A stretch of 64,000 bases of DNA from Halapricum desulfuricans (GTDB taxonomy: Archaea; Halobacteriota; Halobacteria; Halobacteriales; Haloarculaceae): contig NZ_CP064791.1 of assembly GCF_017094465.1 (NCBI RefSeq), positions 2,356,001 to 2,420,000 on the forward strand, in the 5' to 3' direction. Positions 25,849 to 33,734 of this stretch are shown here, in pieces. The notes beneath the pieces are model-generated. The model was not told where the DNA came from and did not search any database. It saw only the letters and a program-made list of their open reading frames with translations. How positions within the stretch are numbered: position 1 is the stretch's first letter; every line of letters starts with the position of its first letter. The translations under genes and the position numbers were made by a program.

Positions 25849-27021
25849 GTGACACGACGCCGGCTGTTCGGCTCGCTGTGTACGCTGGTCTTTCTGGTCA
25901 ACCTCGCCCGCGTGGTGTTCGCGCCGCTGGTCGAACCGCTCCAGGCGGCGTTCGCCACGACCAACGCGACGATCGGGCTGACCGTGACGCTGGCGTGGCT
26001 CGGCAGCGCGCTCCCGCGGATCCCGACGGGCTATCTGCTGACGCGGGTCCCACGTCACTACGTCGTCGGTTCGACCGGGCTGGTGCTGGCCGCGGCGTCG
26101 GCGTTCATCGCCGGGGCCGACAGCGTCACCGAAGTGATGGTCGGTGCGTTCCTGATGGGGATCGCCAGCGGCGCGTACTTCATCGCAGCCAACCCGCTGG
26201 TGAGCGAGCTGTTCCCCCGTCGAGTCGGCACGGCGCTTGGCGTCCACGGGATGGCGAGCCAGATCGGCGCGGCCGTGGCCTCGCTGCTCGTCTCGGCCGC
26301 GCTGATCGTCGGCGACTGGCGGACGACCTTCCACGCGATCGGGGCGGCGGCCCTGCTCTCGACGGTCGGCCTCGCGATCGCCACCCGGCGGACGCCGCTG
26401 CCCGAGGCGGGTGCGGACGACCGGGACCTGCTCGCGGCCGTCCGCCACCAGTGGCGGATCGTCCTCGCCGGCGTGGTCGTCATCAGCGCCAGCGGCTTCG
26501 TCTGGCAGGGCGTGTTCAACTTCCTCGACAGCTATCTTCGCACCCGGGGGTTCTCCGGCAGCGACGCGCGACTGCTACTGACTGGCGTGTTCGCGGCCGG
26601 CGTCCCGGCGTTCGCGGTGACGGGCTGGCTGGCCGACCGCGTCCCGATCGTCCCCCTCCTGCTGTCGATCCTGGCCGGCTTCGCGCTCTGTGTGTTCGCG
26701 CTGACGCTGCCCTTCGGCACGGCCTGGGTGGTTGCGGTCGCGCTGGTGATGGGCTACGTGATCCACAGCCTCTTCCCGGCGATGGACACCTACCTGCTGG
26801 GCTCGCTACCGGATCGCCACCGCGCCAGCGCCTACGCTGTCTACAGCGGGACGATGATGCTGCTCCAGGCGACCGGGAGCTGGTCCGTCGGGCTGTTGAC
26901 CGACGCCGGATTCTCGTTCCCCTCGATCTACCGATCCTTTGCCGTCGGGCTGGCCGTCGTCTTGCTCGGGCTCGTCATCGCCTATCGGGCAGGTCGGTTG
27001 CCCACCGGAGCGCGCGCCTGA
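25849..27021 (+). CDS. MFS permease
   Basis: A 390-residue transporter with twelve helices. Signature-like loops are GYLLTRVPRHYVVG after helix 2 and GWLADRVPIVPLL after helix 8. It starts with GTG (25849), preceded by no clear ribosome site, and has the typical basic start MTRRRLFGS. The substrate is unknown. The gene at 27077 follows on the same strand after 55 bases, so the two may be co-transcribed. Confidence 0.88.
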   Translation: MTRRRLFGSLCTLVFLVNLARVVFAPLVEPLQAAFATTNATIGLTVTLAWLGSALPRIPTGYLLTRVPRHYVVGSTGLVLAAASAFIAGADSVTEVMVGAFLMGIASGAYFIAANPLVSELFPRRVGTALGVHGMASQIGAAVASLLVSAALIVGDWRTTFHAIGAAALLSTVGLAIATRRTPLPEAGADDRDLLAAVRHQWRIVLAGVVVISASGFVWQGVFNFLDSYLRTRGFSGSDARLLLTGVFAAGVPAFAVTGWLADRVPIVPLLLSILAGFALCVFALTLPFGTAWVVAVALVMGYVIHSLFPAMDTYLLGSLPDRHRASAYAVYSGTMMLLQATGSWSVGLLTDAGFSFPSIYRSFAVGLAVVLLGLVIAYRAGRLPTGARA

Positions 27022-27076
27022 CTGCGTCGGCGACACGGGGCAACATTCAACCTGCCCGGGACCGCATCTCCCGGCA

Positions 27077-28171
27077 ATGGAATACGCCCAGGAGCGGATC
27101 ACGACGCTCCACGATTTCGAGGGGGCCGACCCGGCGGCACCGACCGACCGGGCGACGGTCGTCGTGCCGATGACCGAGCGCGATCACGCCAGCCTTGCGG
27201 CCGAGCGGGTTTTCTCGACGCTTGCAGCCGTCTCGCCCGGTCGCGTGCTGGTGGCGCTCCGTTCGGATCCGGACCGAGTCGACCAGGTTCGCACGTGGCT
27301 AGAGGGGTTCGACCTGTCCCTGGAGGTGCTGTGGTGTGACGCACCGCCGTTGACGGAAACGCTCGACTCGGCGGGACTGAACGGCCGTCGCGGCAAGGGG
27401 CGGGACGTCTGGCTGGCGCTGGGGATCGCCGCCGCCGACAGCGAGTTCGTCGTCGTCCACGACGCCGACGCGAAGAGCTACGCACCCACGCACGTCCCGC
27501 GGCTACTCTTCCCGCTCGATCGCGGGTTCGCGTTCTCGAAGGGGTACTACGCTCGCGTGGAGAACAACCGGCTGTACGGCCGGCTCAACAGGCTGTTTTA
27601 CGAGCCGCTGCTCCGCACGCTCGAGGATGCCCACGACGCGTCGGTCCTCTCGTATCTGGCGGCGTTCCGGTACGCGCTAGCCGGCGAGTTCGCGATGACT
27701 GCCAGCCTCGCGCGCCGGGTCCGCGTGCCTCGCACCTGGGGACTGGAGGTCGGGACGCTCGGCGGCGCTTTCGAGTACGCTGGCTTCGAGCAGACCGCGC
27801 AGGTCGATCTCGGCCAGCACGAACACGATCACCGCTCGGTCAGCGGTCCGGACGGGCTGGGCGAGATGTGCCGGTCGGTCGGCCGGGCGCTGTGGTGGGT
27901 ACTCGAGGACGCCGGGGTCGAACCCGACTTCGAGACGCTGCCTGCCAGGTATCGCGAGCACGCCGAGACGCTGATCGACCAGTACGGCGCCGACGCCGCC
28001 TTCAACGGGCTGGCGTTCGACCGAGGCGACGAGCGCGAACAGGTCGACGCCTACGCCGAACGGATCGCACCGCCGGAGGAGGACACACGACTGCCGGCCT
28101 GGACGGACGCGCCGATCTCGCCCGAAACTGTCCGAGAGCGCTCGCGAGCGGGGCTGAACGCGGTCGAGTGA
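27077..28171 (+). CDS. GpgS-like glycosyltransferase (glucosyl-3-phosphoglycerate synthase family)
   Basis: A 364-residue GT-A enzyme resembling GT81 (GpgS/MpgS) members. The metal motif is HDADAKSYAPTHV, acceptor-loop FAFSKGYYARVENN, and the later pattern AGEFAMTASLARRV...GLEVGTLGG is that of glucosyl-3-phosphoglycerate synthases. These make the precursor of the compatible solute glucosylglycerate. The matching phosphatase is not nearby, so the product is an inference. ATG 27077 starts MEYAQERITTL; upstream codons are non-coding. Confidence 0.78.
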   Translation: MEYAQERITTLHDFEGADPAAPTDRATVVVPMTERDHASLAAERVFSTLAAVSPGRVLVALRSDPDRVDQVRTWLEGFDLSLEVLWCDAPPLTETLDSAGLNGRRGKGRDVWLALGIAAADSEFVVVHDADAKSYAPTHVPRLLFPLDRGFAFSKGYYARVENNRLYGRLNRLFYEPLLRTLEDAHDASVLSYLAAFRYALAGEFAMTASLARRVRVPRTWGLEVGTLGGAFEYAGFEQTAQVDLGQHEHDHRSVSGPDGLGEMCRSVGRALWWVLEDAGVEPDFETLPARYREHAETLIDQYGADAAFNGLAFDRGDEREQVDAYAERIAPPEEDTRLPAWTDAPISPETVRERSRAGLNAVE

Positions 28172-28172
28172 T

Positions 28173-28706
28173 TCACAGTTCGAACGACAGCTGGTCGCCA
28201 GTTTTGACGCCACGGTCGGTCGCCCACCCGTACAGGACTTCGAGGACGTACTGTCCGCGACCGGGATAGTGCTGGTCACTTCCGTCTTCGTCAGGCCCTG
28301 GCGCGGGCGCGTGGTGAATCGTCGTGATCGTCCCGTCACCGTTGGCGTAGACGATATCGATCCCGAAGTCCATCTCCCGCATGACGAACGATCGGTCCGC
28401 GGTAGAGTCGAAGACAAAGAGCATGCCGCGATCGCCCGGCAGCGCCTCGGTGTCGCTGAGGCCCCGGTATCGGAGGTCGTGGGTGTCCGCAACGGCTGCC
28501 GTCACCGTCCCGAGGAGTTTACCAGTGGGCGTCGAGACGCGGACCTGCGTCGTCTCGTAGCTCTCGTGGATCGTCGATCGGTCGCTCGTCGGTCGCGATC
28601 CGGCGGTCGTCCCCGTGGATAGGGGCCGGTCGGGCTCGCGACCGACACAGCCGGCCAGTGCGGCGACGCCACCGCCTGCGATCCGGAGATACGTTCGGCG
28701 ATCCAT
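28173..28706 (-). CDS. DUF192-family lipoprotein-like protein
   Basis: A 177-residue protein. The N-terminus MDRRTYLRIAGGGVAALAGC is a Tat/lipobox-like signal (RRTYLRIAG, then ALAGC), followed by a low-complexity linker. Residues 50-177 are DUF192: the recurrent LRYRGLSDTEALP, GMLFVFD, FVMREMDFGIDIVYAN, IHHAPAP and QYVLEVLYGWATDRGVK. Its role is unknown; it probably sits outside, anchored to the membrane. It converges on the glycosyltransferase gene with a 1-base gap. Confidence 0.85.
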   Translation of the reverse strand: MDRRTYLRIAGGGVAALAGCVGREPDRPLSTGTTAGSRPTSDRSTIHESYETTQVRVSTPTGKLLGTVTAAVADTHDLRYRGLSDTEALPGDRGMLFVFDSTADRSFVMREMDFGIDIVYANGDGTITTIHHAPAPGPDEDGSDQHYPGRGQYVLEVLYGWATDRGVKTGDQLSFEL

Positions 28707-28757
28707 GGGGGGCGTTCGACCGCCAGGGTGAAGACGGCGGCGGCCGCTCTACCACGC

Positions 28758-29222
28758 ATGGAGTTCTCGTCGGACGAACTCGCCGGGATCGCCGATCTGT
28801 TCGGCGCAGTCGATCGGCCGACGCTACGGCGGGCCTGCGTCGAGCTCGCGTACAAGCAAGGCGTGGACCGCGAACCCGCGAGCTTCGACGACGCGATCGA
28901 CGGTGCCGTCGACGGCTACCACCTACTCGAAGTCGAGCGCGACGAAGGGACCTTGTTGGTTCCCGGGCCGGTCGCGTTCCCCGAACTGCCCGAGGGCGCC
29001 ACCGATCTCCCGCACATCCTCGACGTCGAGTCCCGGGCGATCGACGACGATCGACTGGCGGGGGCGGCACAGGAGCGGTTTCGCGCCGACGCCGCGGGTG
29101 CCATCGAGGCCGGCGAGCGCGAGCGCATCGAGCGACTGCTGGACGTGAGCTACGAACTGGAAGTCTGGGCGCCGGTCGAGCTTGCGGACGCGCGGCGACG
29201 GCTCGACGACGCACTCGAATGA
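28758..29222 (+). CDS. Conserved haloarchaeal protein, DUF7109-like
   Basis: A 154-residue acidic helical protein, MEFSSDELAGIADLFGAV... with LVPGPVAFPELPEGATDLPH in the middle and a C-terminal helix ending RRRLDDALE. It lies just before the NUDIX gene: its stop overlaps a possible ATG of that gene at 29219. The ordering suggests shared transcription. I associate it with the haloarchaeal DUF7109 family by memory. No catalytic residues are visible. Confidence 0.65.
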   Translation: MEFSSDELAGIADLFGAVDRPTLRRACVELAYKQGVDREPASFDDAIDGAVDGYHLLEVERDEGTLLVPGPVAFPELPEGATDLPHILDVESRAIDDDRLAGAAQERFRADAAGAIEAGERERIERLLDVSYELEVWAPVELADARRRLDDALE

Positions 29223-29278
29223 ACATCGCAGATGTCGAAAGGCGGGTGAGTTATTACCGCTCGCGTTCGTGTATCGAT

Positions 29279-29875
29279 ATGGACCTGGGAGCGATCCGCG
29301 AGTACGAACCCACCGAACTCGACGGCGACGCACGGGAAGCGTCGGTGTTGCTCCCGGTGATCGACCGGTCGGCAGGCCCACATCTCCTCTTCACCAAGCG
29401 TGCCGAGCACCTCAAAGACCATCCCGGGCAGATGAGTTTCCCGGGCGGCGGACGCGAACCGGAAGACGAGGATCGAGTCGCGACGGCCGTCCGTGAAGCC
29501 AACGAAGAGATCGGACTCGAACCCCCGGAAGTACAACTCCACGGGCGGCTGGACGATCTCGAGACGGTCTCGGAATACGTCATCCGACCGTTCGTCGGGA
29601 CGATCCCCGACCGGTCGTACACGCCCAACGACGGCGAGGTCGCGGAGATCACGGCCTTGCCGCTCTCGGAGCTTCTCGATCGGGACAACCACGAAAGCGA
29701 GTGTCGCGAGCACCCCCGTTACGGGGACATCCAACTCCACTTCTTCCACGTCGACGGCTACACCGTCTGGGGCGCGACGGCGAACATCCTCGTACAGTTC
29801 CTGGAACTCGTGGCCGACTGGCAGCCACCCTCACAGTCCGACTGCGCGACCAGCCCCGGGGATCTACTGACGTGA
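29279..29875 (+). CDS. NUDIX hydrolase, CoA pyrophosphatase-like
   Basis: A 198-residue NUDIX enzyme. The NUDIX box runs from GGGREPEDEDRVATA to the REANEEIGL core. Before it comes LLFTKRAEHLKDHPGQMSFP, typical of CoA pyrophosphatases (SFPGG-type), so the likely substrate is CoA or its oxidised form. I prefer ATG 29279, which has a TATA (TTATTA, 29251-29256) 23-28 bases upstream; ATG 29219, overlapping the previous stop, would add 20 residues of unusual composition. The C-terminal tail is Pro/Ser-rich. Confidence 0.85.
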   Translation: MDLGAIREYEPTELDGDAREASVLLPVIDRSAGPHLLFTKRAEHLKDHPGQMSFPGGGREPEDEDRVATAVREANEEIGLEPPEVQLHGRLDDLETVSEYVIRPFVGTIPDRSYTPNDGEVAEITALPLSELLDRDNHESECREHPRYGDIQLHFFHVDGYTVWGATANILVQFLELVADWQPPSQSDCATSPGDLLT

Positions 29876-29889
29876 TCGGCGAGTAGCGA

Positions 29890-30408
29890 TCACGCCTCGT
29901 CGTCGACCGTCTCGGAGTCGGTCTCGTCGTCTTCGGTCTCGGCTTCGGTCTCGGCTTCGGTCTCTTCGTCCGTCGTCTCGGCTTCGTCTTCCGTCTCGGA
30001 GACAGTCTCCTCGGTCGCGTCCGGTTGCTCGTCGGCTTTCGGGACCTCGACGTGAAGCGTCCCGTTGTCGTGCAGCGTCGCGGTCGCGTCCTCGGGTTCG
30101 ATGGCGACATCGTCGGGTAGGGTCACGGACCCATCGAGGGACAGTCCCCGTCCGGGCAGCACCATCTCGAAGTCCTCGTAGACCCCCCGGAAGCGGTCGA
30201 TCCGCACCTCGATCGTGCGGTCGGTAAAGCGGACCTGCACGTCACTGCTGGTTGCTCCGGGCGCGTCGAAGACCGCCAGATACGCCTCGTCGCTCTCCAG
30301 CAGATCGACCGGGAGCGGCGTCCGTTCCTGTGCGCGTCCCATCGCTCGGCCGACGTTCTCGAGCACGGCACTGCTGATCGTCTTCCCCACGTCTCGAATG
30401 GAGGTCAT
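29890..30408 (-). CDS. Hsp20-family small heat-shock protein with acidic tail
   Basis: A 172-residue protein. Residues 30-125 resemble an alpha-crystallin domain: VDLLESDEAYLAVFDAPGA, VRFTDRTIEVRID, and LHDNGTLHVEVPK at the end. The last 45 residues are almost pure Glu/Asp/Thr (ETEAETEAETEDDETDSE). It acts as an ATP-independent chaperone. The acidic tail is likely flexible and salt-adapted. The C-terminal IxI motif of many sHsps is missing, replaced by this tail, so oligomer formation may differ. Confidence 0.82.
   Translation of the reverse strand: MTSIRDVGKTISSAVLENVGRAMGRAQERTPLPVDLLESDEAYLAVFDAPGATSSDVQVRFTDRTIEVRIDRFRGVYEDFEMVLPGRGLSLDGSVTLPDDVAIEPEDATATLHDNGTLHVEVPKADEQPDATEETVSETEDEAETTDEETEAETEAETEDDETDSETVDDEA
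29932..29964 (+). repeat. 12-base repeats in the Hsp20 tail
   Basis: About three copies of a 12-base unit near GGCTTCGGTCTC encode the Glu-Thr-Glu-Ala repeats of the tail. Such repeats change length easily by slippage. Confidence 0.75.
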
Positions 30409-30486
30409 ACCCCTACTTTGGCCGGTAGCATCTTAGGGGTTGTGTCCCACCGGTGAGGACAGAAGGGTCGCAGGTGCCAATCAGCG

Positions 30487-31875
30487 TCAACGGAGCTGCT
30501 CGGTGACGAGTTCGTCGCCGAGGCCGGTGTACTCGGCAGGCGTCAGTGTTCGCAGTTCCTCGCGAACGGAGTCGGGAACATCCAGCTCGTCGAACAGCGC
30601 CTGGAAGTCCTCCAGGGAAGCGCGCTGACCGCGTGTGAGGGCCTTCACCTGCTCGTAGGCGTCGCCGTGGCCCTCCCGCCGGAGGATCGTCTGGACGGCC
30701 TCGCCGATGATTTCGGGATTCGACGCCAGGTCCTCGCGCATGACGTCTGCGTTGGGCGTGACCTTCCCCAGGCCCCGCTGGAGCTTCTCGTAGCCGATCA
30801 GGCAGTGAGCGAAGGCCGCGCCGATGTTGCGCTTGACCGTCGAGTCCGAGAGGTCCCGCTGCAGGCGGGAGCTGGTCACGTAATCGCCCAGGAAGACCAG
30901 ATCGGCGTTGGCCTTCGAGAGGTTGCCCTCGCTGTTCTCGAAGTCGATCGGGTTGACCTTGTGGGGCATCGTCGAGGAACCGGTCTCGCCTTCCGTGGCT
31001 TCCTGACCGAGATACCGGTCGGAAACGTACAGCCACATGTCCAGATCGAGGTCCAGCAGGACGTTGTTCGCGCCCCGCAGCGCGTCGAAGACGGCCTGGA
31101 GGTCGTCACAGGGGTTGACCTGGGTCGTCAGCGGTTCGTGCTCCAGCCCCAGCGAGTCGACGAACGACTCGGCAAAGGCCGGCCAGTCGACCTCGGGGTA
31201 GGCGGCGTGGTGGGCGGCGTAGGTGCCCGACGCCCCGGCCAGTTTGCCCGAGAGGTCGCCCGTGGCTCGCTCGATCCGGGCGATCGCCCGACCGAGTCGT
31301 GAGGCGTAGACGGCCATCTCCTTGCCGAAGGTCGTTGGCGTCGCGGGCTGGCCATGGGTGCGAGCGAGCATCGGCAGGTCGCGGTGCTTTTGGGCCAACT
31401 CGACGAGAGCGTCCCGGACCGCCCGGAGTTGTGGCACGAGCACGTCCTCGACGGCCGGCTTGACCAGCAGTCGGTACGCGAGGTTGTTGGCGTCCTCGCT
31501 GGTCAGCCCGAAGTGGATCCAGTTGGCAACGTCGAGCCCCTCGGGTAGCCCCTCGCGGACGAAGTACTCGACGGCCTTGACGTCGTGGTTGGTCGCGCTG
31601 TAGTCCTTGTAGCCGGTCGTCTCGATCCGCTTGACGATCTCGGCGTCTTCCTCGTCGAAGTCCTCGTAGAGTGCGCGGAGTTGCGTGCGCTGCTCGGCGT
31701 CGATCTCGAAGGGCGTTACGTCGAGATCACTCAGCGCGATCAGATACTCGACCTCGACCTCGAGGCGGGCGCCCAAAAGCGCCTGTTCGCTGGCGTAGGG
31801 GACGAGCGGTTCCGTGTATCGGGCGTACCGGCCGTCCAGCGGCGAGACAGCCTGGAGTGTGGACCGATCTGTCAT
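30487..31875 (-). CDS. purB: Adenylosuccinate lyase
   Basis: A 462-residue fumarase/aspartase-superfamily enzyme. It makes AICAR from SAICAR and AMP from adenylosuccinate. The signature GSSTMPHKVNPIDFENSEGN is intact, TSEDANN and the Ser in it are present, and the N-terminus LDGRYARYTEPLVPY fits PurB. ATG 31875 is chosen because the longer ORF start (31938) adds unsupported residues. It is divergent from the purN-purH gene across 95 bases, so two purine steps share one promoter region. Confidence 0.95.
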   Translation of the reverse strand: MTDRSTLQAVSPLDGRYARYTEPLVPYASEQALLGARLEVEVEYLIALSDLDVTPFEIDAEQRTQLRALYEDFDEEDAEIVKRIETTGYKDYSATNHDVKAVEYFVREGLPEGLDVANWIHFGLTSEDANNLAYRLLVKPAVEDVLVPQLRAVRDALVELAQKHRDLPMLARTHGQPATPTTFGKEMAVYASRLGRAIARIERATGDLSGKLAGASGTYAAHHAAYPEVDWPAFAESFVDSLGLEHEPLTTQVNPCDDLQAVFDALRGANNVLLDLDLDMWLYVSDRYLGQEATEGETGSSTMPHKVNPIDFENSEGNLSKANADLVFLGDYVTSSRLQRDLSDSTVKRNIGAAFAHCLIGYEKLQRGLGKVTPNADVMREDLASNPEIIGEAVQTILRREGHGDAYEQVKALTRGQRASLEDFQALFDELDVPDSVREELRTLTPAEYTGLGDELVTEQLR

Positions 31876-31970
31876 AGATACGTCTCCCGGGAGCGAGCGC
31901 AAAAGATTGCCGAAGACCGATCGGTGTCGATTCCGCAACTACTTTGCGCGCTGCCCGCGCGCCTGCAGAT

Positions 31971-33551
31971 ATGAAACTCGCCGGTATGGCCTCGAATCGG
32001 GGCCGCAACCTGCTGAACATCGCCGATCGATCGCCGGGCGGCGCGGAGTTCGCCGTCGTCCTCACCAACGAGGAAGGCGCTCCTGTCTTGGAGAAAGCAG
32101 CCGAACGCGACATCCCGACGGAAGTCGTCCCGCGGGCCGACGACGAGAGCCGTCGCGAGCACGAACGGCGCGTCGAGGAGGCGCTGGCCGAGTACGACGT
32201 CGATCTCGTCTGTCTGGACGGGTACATGCGCGTGCTGACCGAGGCGTTCGTCGACGGCCAGCCGACGATCCTCAACGTCCACCCCTCGCTGTTGCCCGCC
32301 TTCCCCGGAATGGACGCGCACGAGCAGGTACTGGACGCGGGCGTCAAACAGACCGGCTGTACGGTCCACGTCGTCGACGAAACCGTCGACGGCGGCCCGA
32401 TCGTCACACAGGAACCGATCCCGGTCTTCGAGGGCGACGACGTCGAGGACCTCAAAGAGCGCGTCCTCTATCAGGGCGAGTTCAAAGCCTATCCCCGCGC
32501 AGTGAAGTGGTTCGCCGAGGATCGGGCGACTGTCGACAACGAGAACAACGTCGTGCACGTCGAGGGCGACGAAGGAGGGGAGTTCCCGGCACGACGCGTC
32601 ACCAGCGAAGACCGAGTCGAGAGCCTGCGATACGGCGAGAACCCACACCAGGACGCCGCGCTGTACGCCGACACCACTTGCGAGGAAGCCAGCGTCGTCT
32701 CGGCCCCCCAGCTCAACGAGGGCGCGAAGGGGATGGGCTACAACAACTACAACGACGCCGACGCCGCCCTGAACATCGTCAAGGAGTTCGAGAAACCGGC
32801 GTGTGCGGTCATCAAACACACCAACCCCGCGGGTGCGGCGGTCGCCGACTCGATCTCGCAGGCGTACGCCGACGCCCTGTCGACCGATCCCAAGAGCGCC
32901 TTCGGCGGAATCGTGGCCCTCAATCGCGAGTGTGACGCCGCCACCGCCGAGCAGATCATCGAGTCGTTCAAAGAGGTCGTCGTCGCGCCGGGCTATACAG
33001 AGGAGGCCCTGGAAGTCCTCTTCGAGAAGGACAACCTCCGAGTACTCGACGTGAGCGAGCAGTTCGAGACCACCGAGACGCTGACCGAGAAGGACCTGGT
33101 CGGCGGACGACTGATCCAACAGCGGGATCGACAGCGTCTCGACCGCGAGGATCTGGAGGTCGTCACCGACCGGGTTCCGACAGACGAGCAGATCGAGTCG
33201 ATGCTCTTCGCCTGGCAGACGATCAAACACGTCAAATCCAACGCGATCCTCTTCGCGAAAGGCACCGAGACCGTCGGCGTCGGCGCGGGCCAGGTCTCGC
33301 GGGTCGACGCCGTCGAGATCGCGAAGATGAAAGCCGACAGCGACGCCGAGGGCAAGGACGCCGACGGCGGGGTGATGGCCTCTGATGCCTTCTTCCCGTT
33401 CCCGGACGGGATCGAGGCGGCCGCCGAGGCCGGCATCGAGGCGGTCATCCAGCCCGGCGGGTCGGTCAACGACGACGACGTGATCGAGAAGGCCGACGAA
33501 CTCGGGATGACGATGGTCATGACCGGGACGCGGTGTTTCCGACATGACTGA
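31971..33551 (+). CDS. purH: PurN-AICAR transformylase fusion (purN-purH)
   Basis: A 526-residue fusion. Residues 1-185 are a GAR formyltransferase (PurN) domain: start MKLAGMASNRGRNLL, catalytic Asn/His in LNVHPSLLPAF, and DETVDGGPI. From about 205 it is the AICAR transformylase part of PurH: RYGENPHQDAALY, CAVIKHTNPAGAA, FGGIVALNREC, FAKGTETVGVGAGQVSRVDA and the end TRCFRHD. The IMP cyclohydrolase (MGS-like) domain is absent, as usual in archaea that use PurO. One polypeptide therefore covers two folate-dependent or formate-linked steps. The 3' end is copied downstream. Confidence 0.9.
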   Translation: MKLAGMASNRGRNLLNIADRSPGGAEFAVVLTNEEGAPVLEKAAERDIPTEVVPRADDESRREHERRVEEALAEYDVDLVCLDGYMRVLTEAFVDGQPTILNVHPSLLPAFPGMDAHEQVLDAGVKQTGCTVHVVDETVDGGPIVTQEPIPVFEGDDVEDLKERVLYQGEFKAYPRAVKWFAEDRATVDNENNVVHVEGDEGGEFPARRVTSEDRVESLRYGENPHQDAALYADTTCEEASVVSAPQLNEGAKGMGYNNYNDADAALNIVKEFEKPACAVIKHTNPAGAAVADSISQAYADALSTDPKSAFGGIVALNRECDAATAEQIIESFKEVVVAPGYTEEALEVLFEKDNLRVLDVSEQFETTETLTEKDLVGGRLIQQRDRQRLDREDLEVVTDRVPTDEQIESMLFAWQTIKHVKSNAILFAKGTETVGVGAGQVSRVDAVEIAKMKADSDAEGKDADGGVMASDAFFPFPDGIEAAAEAGIEAVIQPGGSVNDDDVIEKADELGMTMVMTGTRCFRHD

Positions 33552-33589
33552 GCGCTAGCGAGGGAATGTCGGACGCTCGAAAACGAGCG
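33533..33589. repeat. purN-purH 3'-end repeat, copy 1
   Basis: A 57-base unit covering the last codons of the fusion gene, its stop and the following bases. Stem TCCGACAT (33538-33545) pairs with ATGTCGGA (33566-33573), with GCGCTAGC in the loop, followed by a second small hairpin CGCTCG-AAAA-CGAGCG (33574-33589). Confidence 0.92.
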
Positions 33590-33600
33590 AAGCGAGTTTT

Positions 33601-33646
33601 CGGTGTTTCCGGCACGATTGAGGCGAAGCCGAGTGAGTGCCGGAAG
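33601..33646. repeat. Diverged middle copy of the purN-purH repeat
   Basis: Resembles copy 1 but keeps the hairpin with different bases: TTCCGGCAC (33607-33615) pairs with GTGCCGGAA (33637-33645). Two base pairs changed on both sides relative to copy 1. Confidence 0.75.
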
Positions 33647-33669
33647 CTTGCGGCAGCTTCGCTGACGCA

Positions 33670-33726
33670 GTGTTTCCGACATGACTGAGCGCTAGCGAGG
33701 GAATGTCGGACGCCCGAAAACGAGCG
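33670..33726. repeat. purN-purH 3'-end repeat, copy 2
   Basis: The same 57 bases as copy 1 with one change (CGCTCG to CGCCCG), 137 bases further on and ending just before the uvrC stop. It is non-coding and retains the first hairpin (33675-33682 with 33703-33710). Confidence 0.92.
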
Positions 33727-33734
33727 CCAGAGCG

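Noticed and set aside
31872-33545. 557-codon minus-strand open frame opposite purN-purH
   Set aside because: Antisense to a gene with clear PurN and PurH motifs; no homology-like motif in its translation.
33533-33726. CRISPR array or mobile element at the purN-purH repeats
   Set aside because: Copies differ in spacing, include gene codons, and there are no regular spacers, cas genes or transposase.
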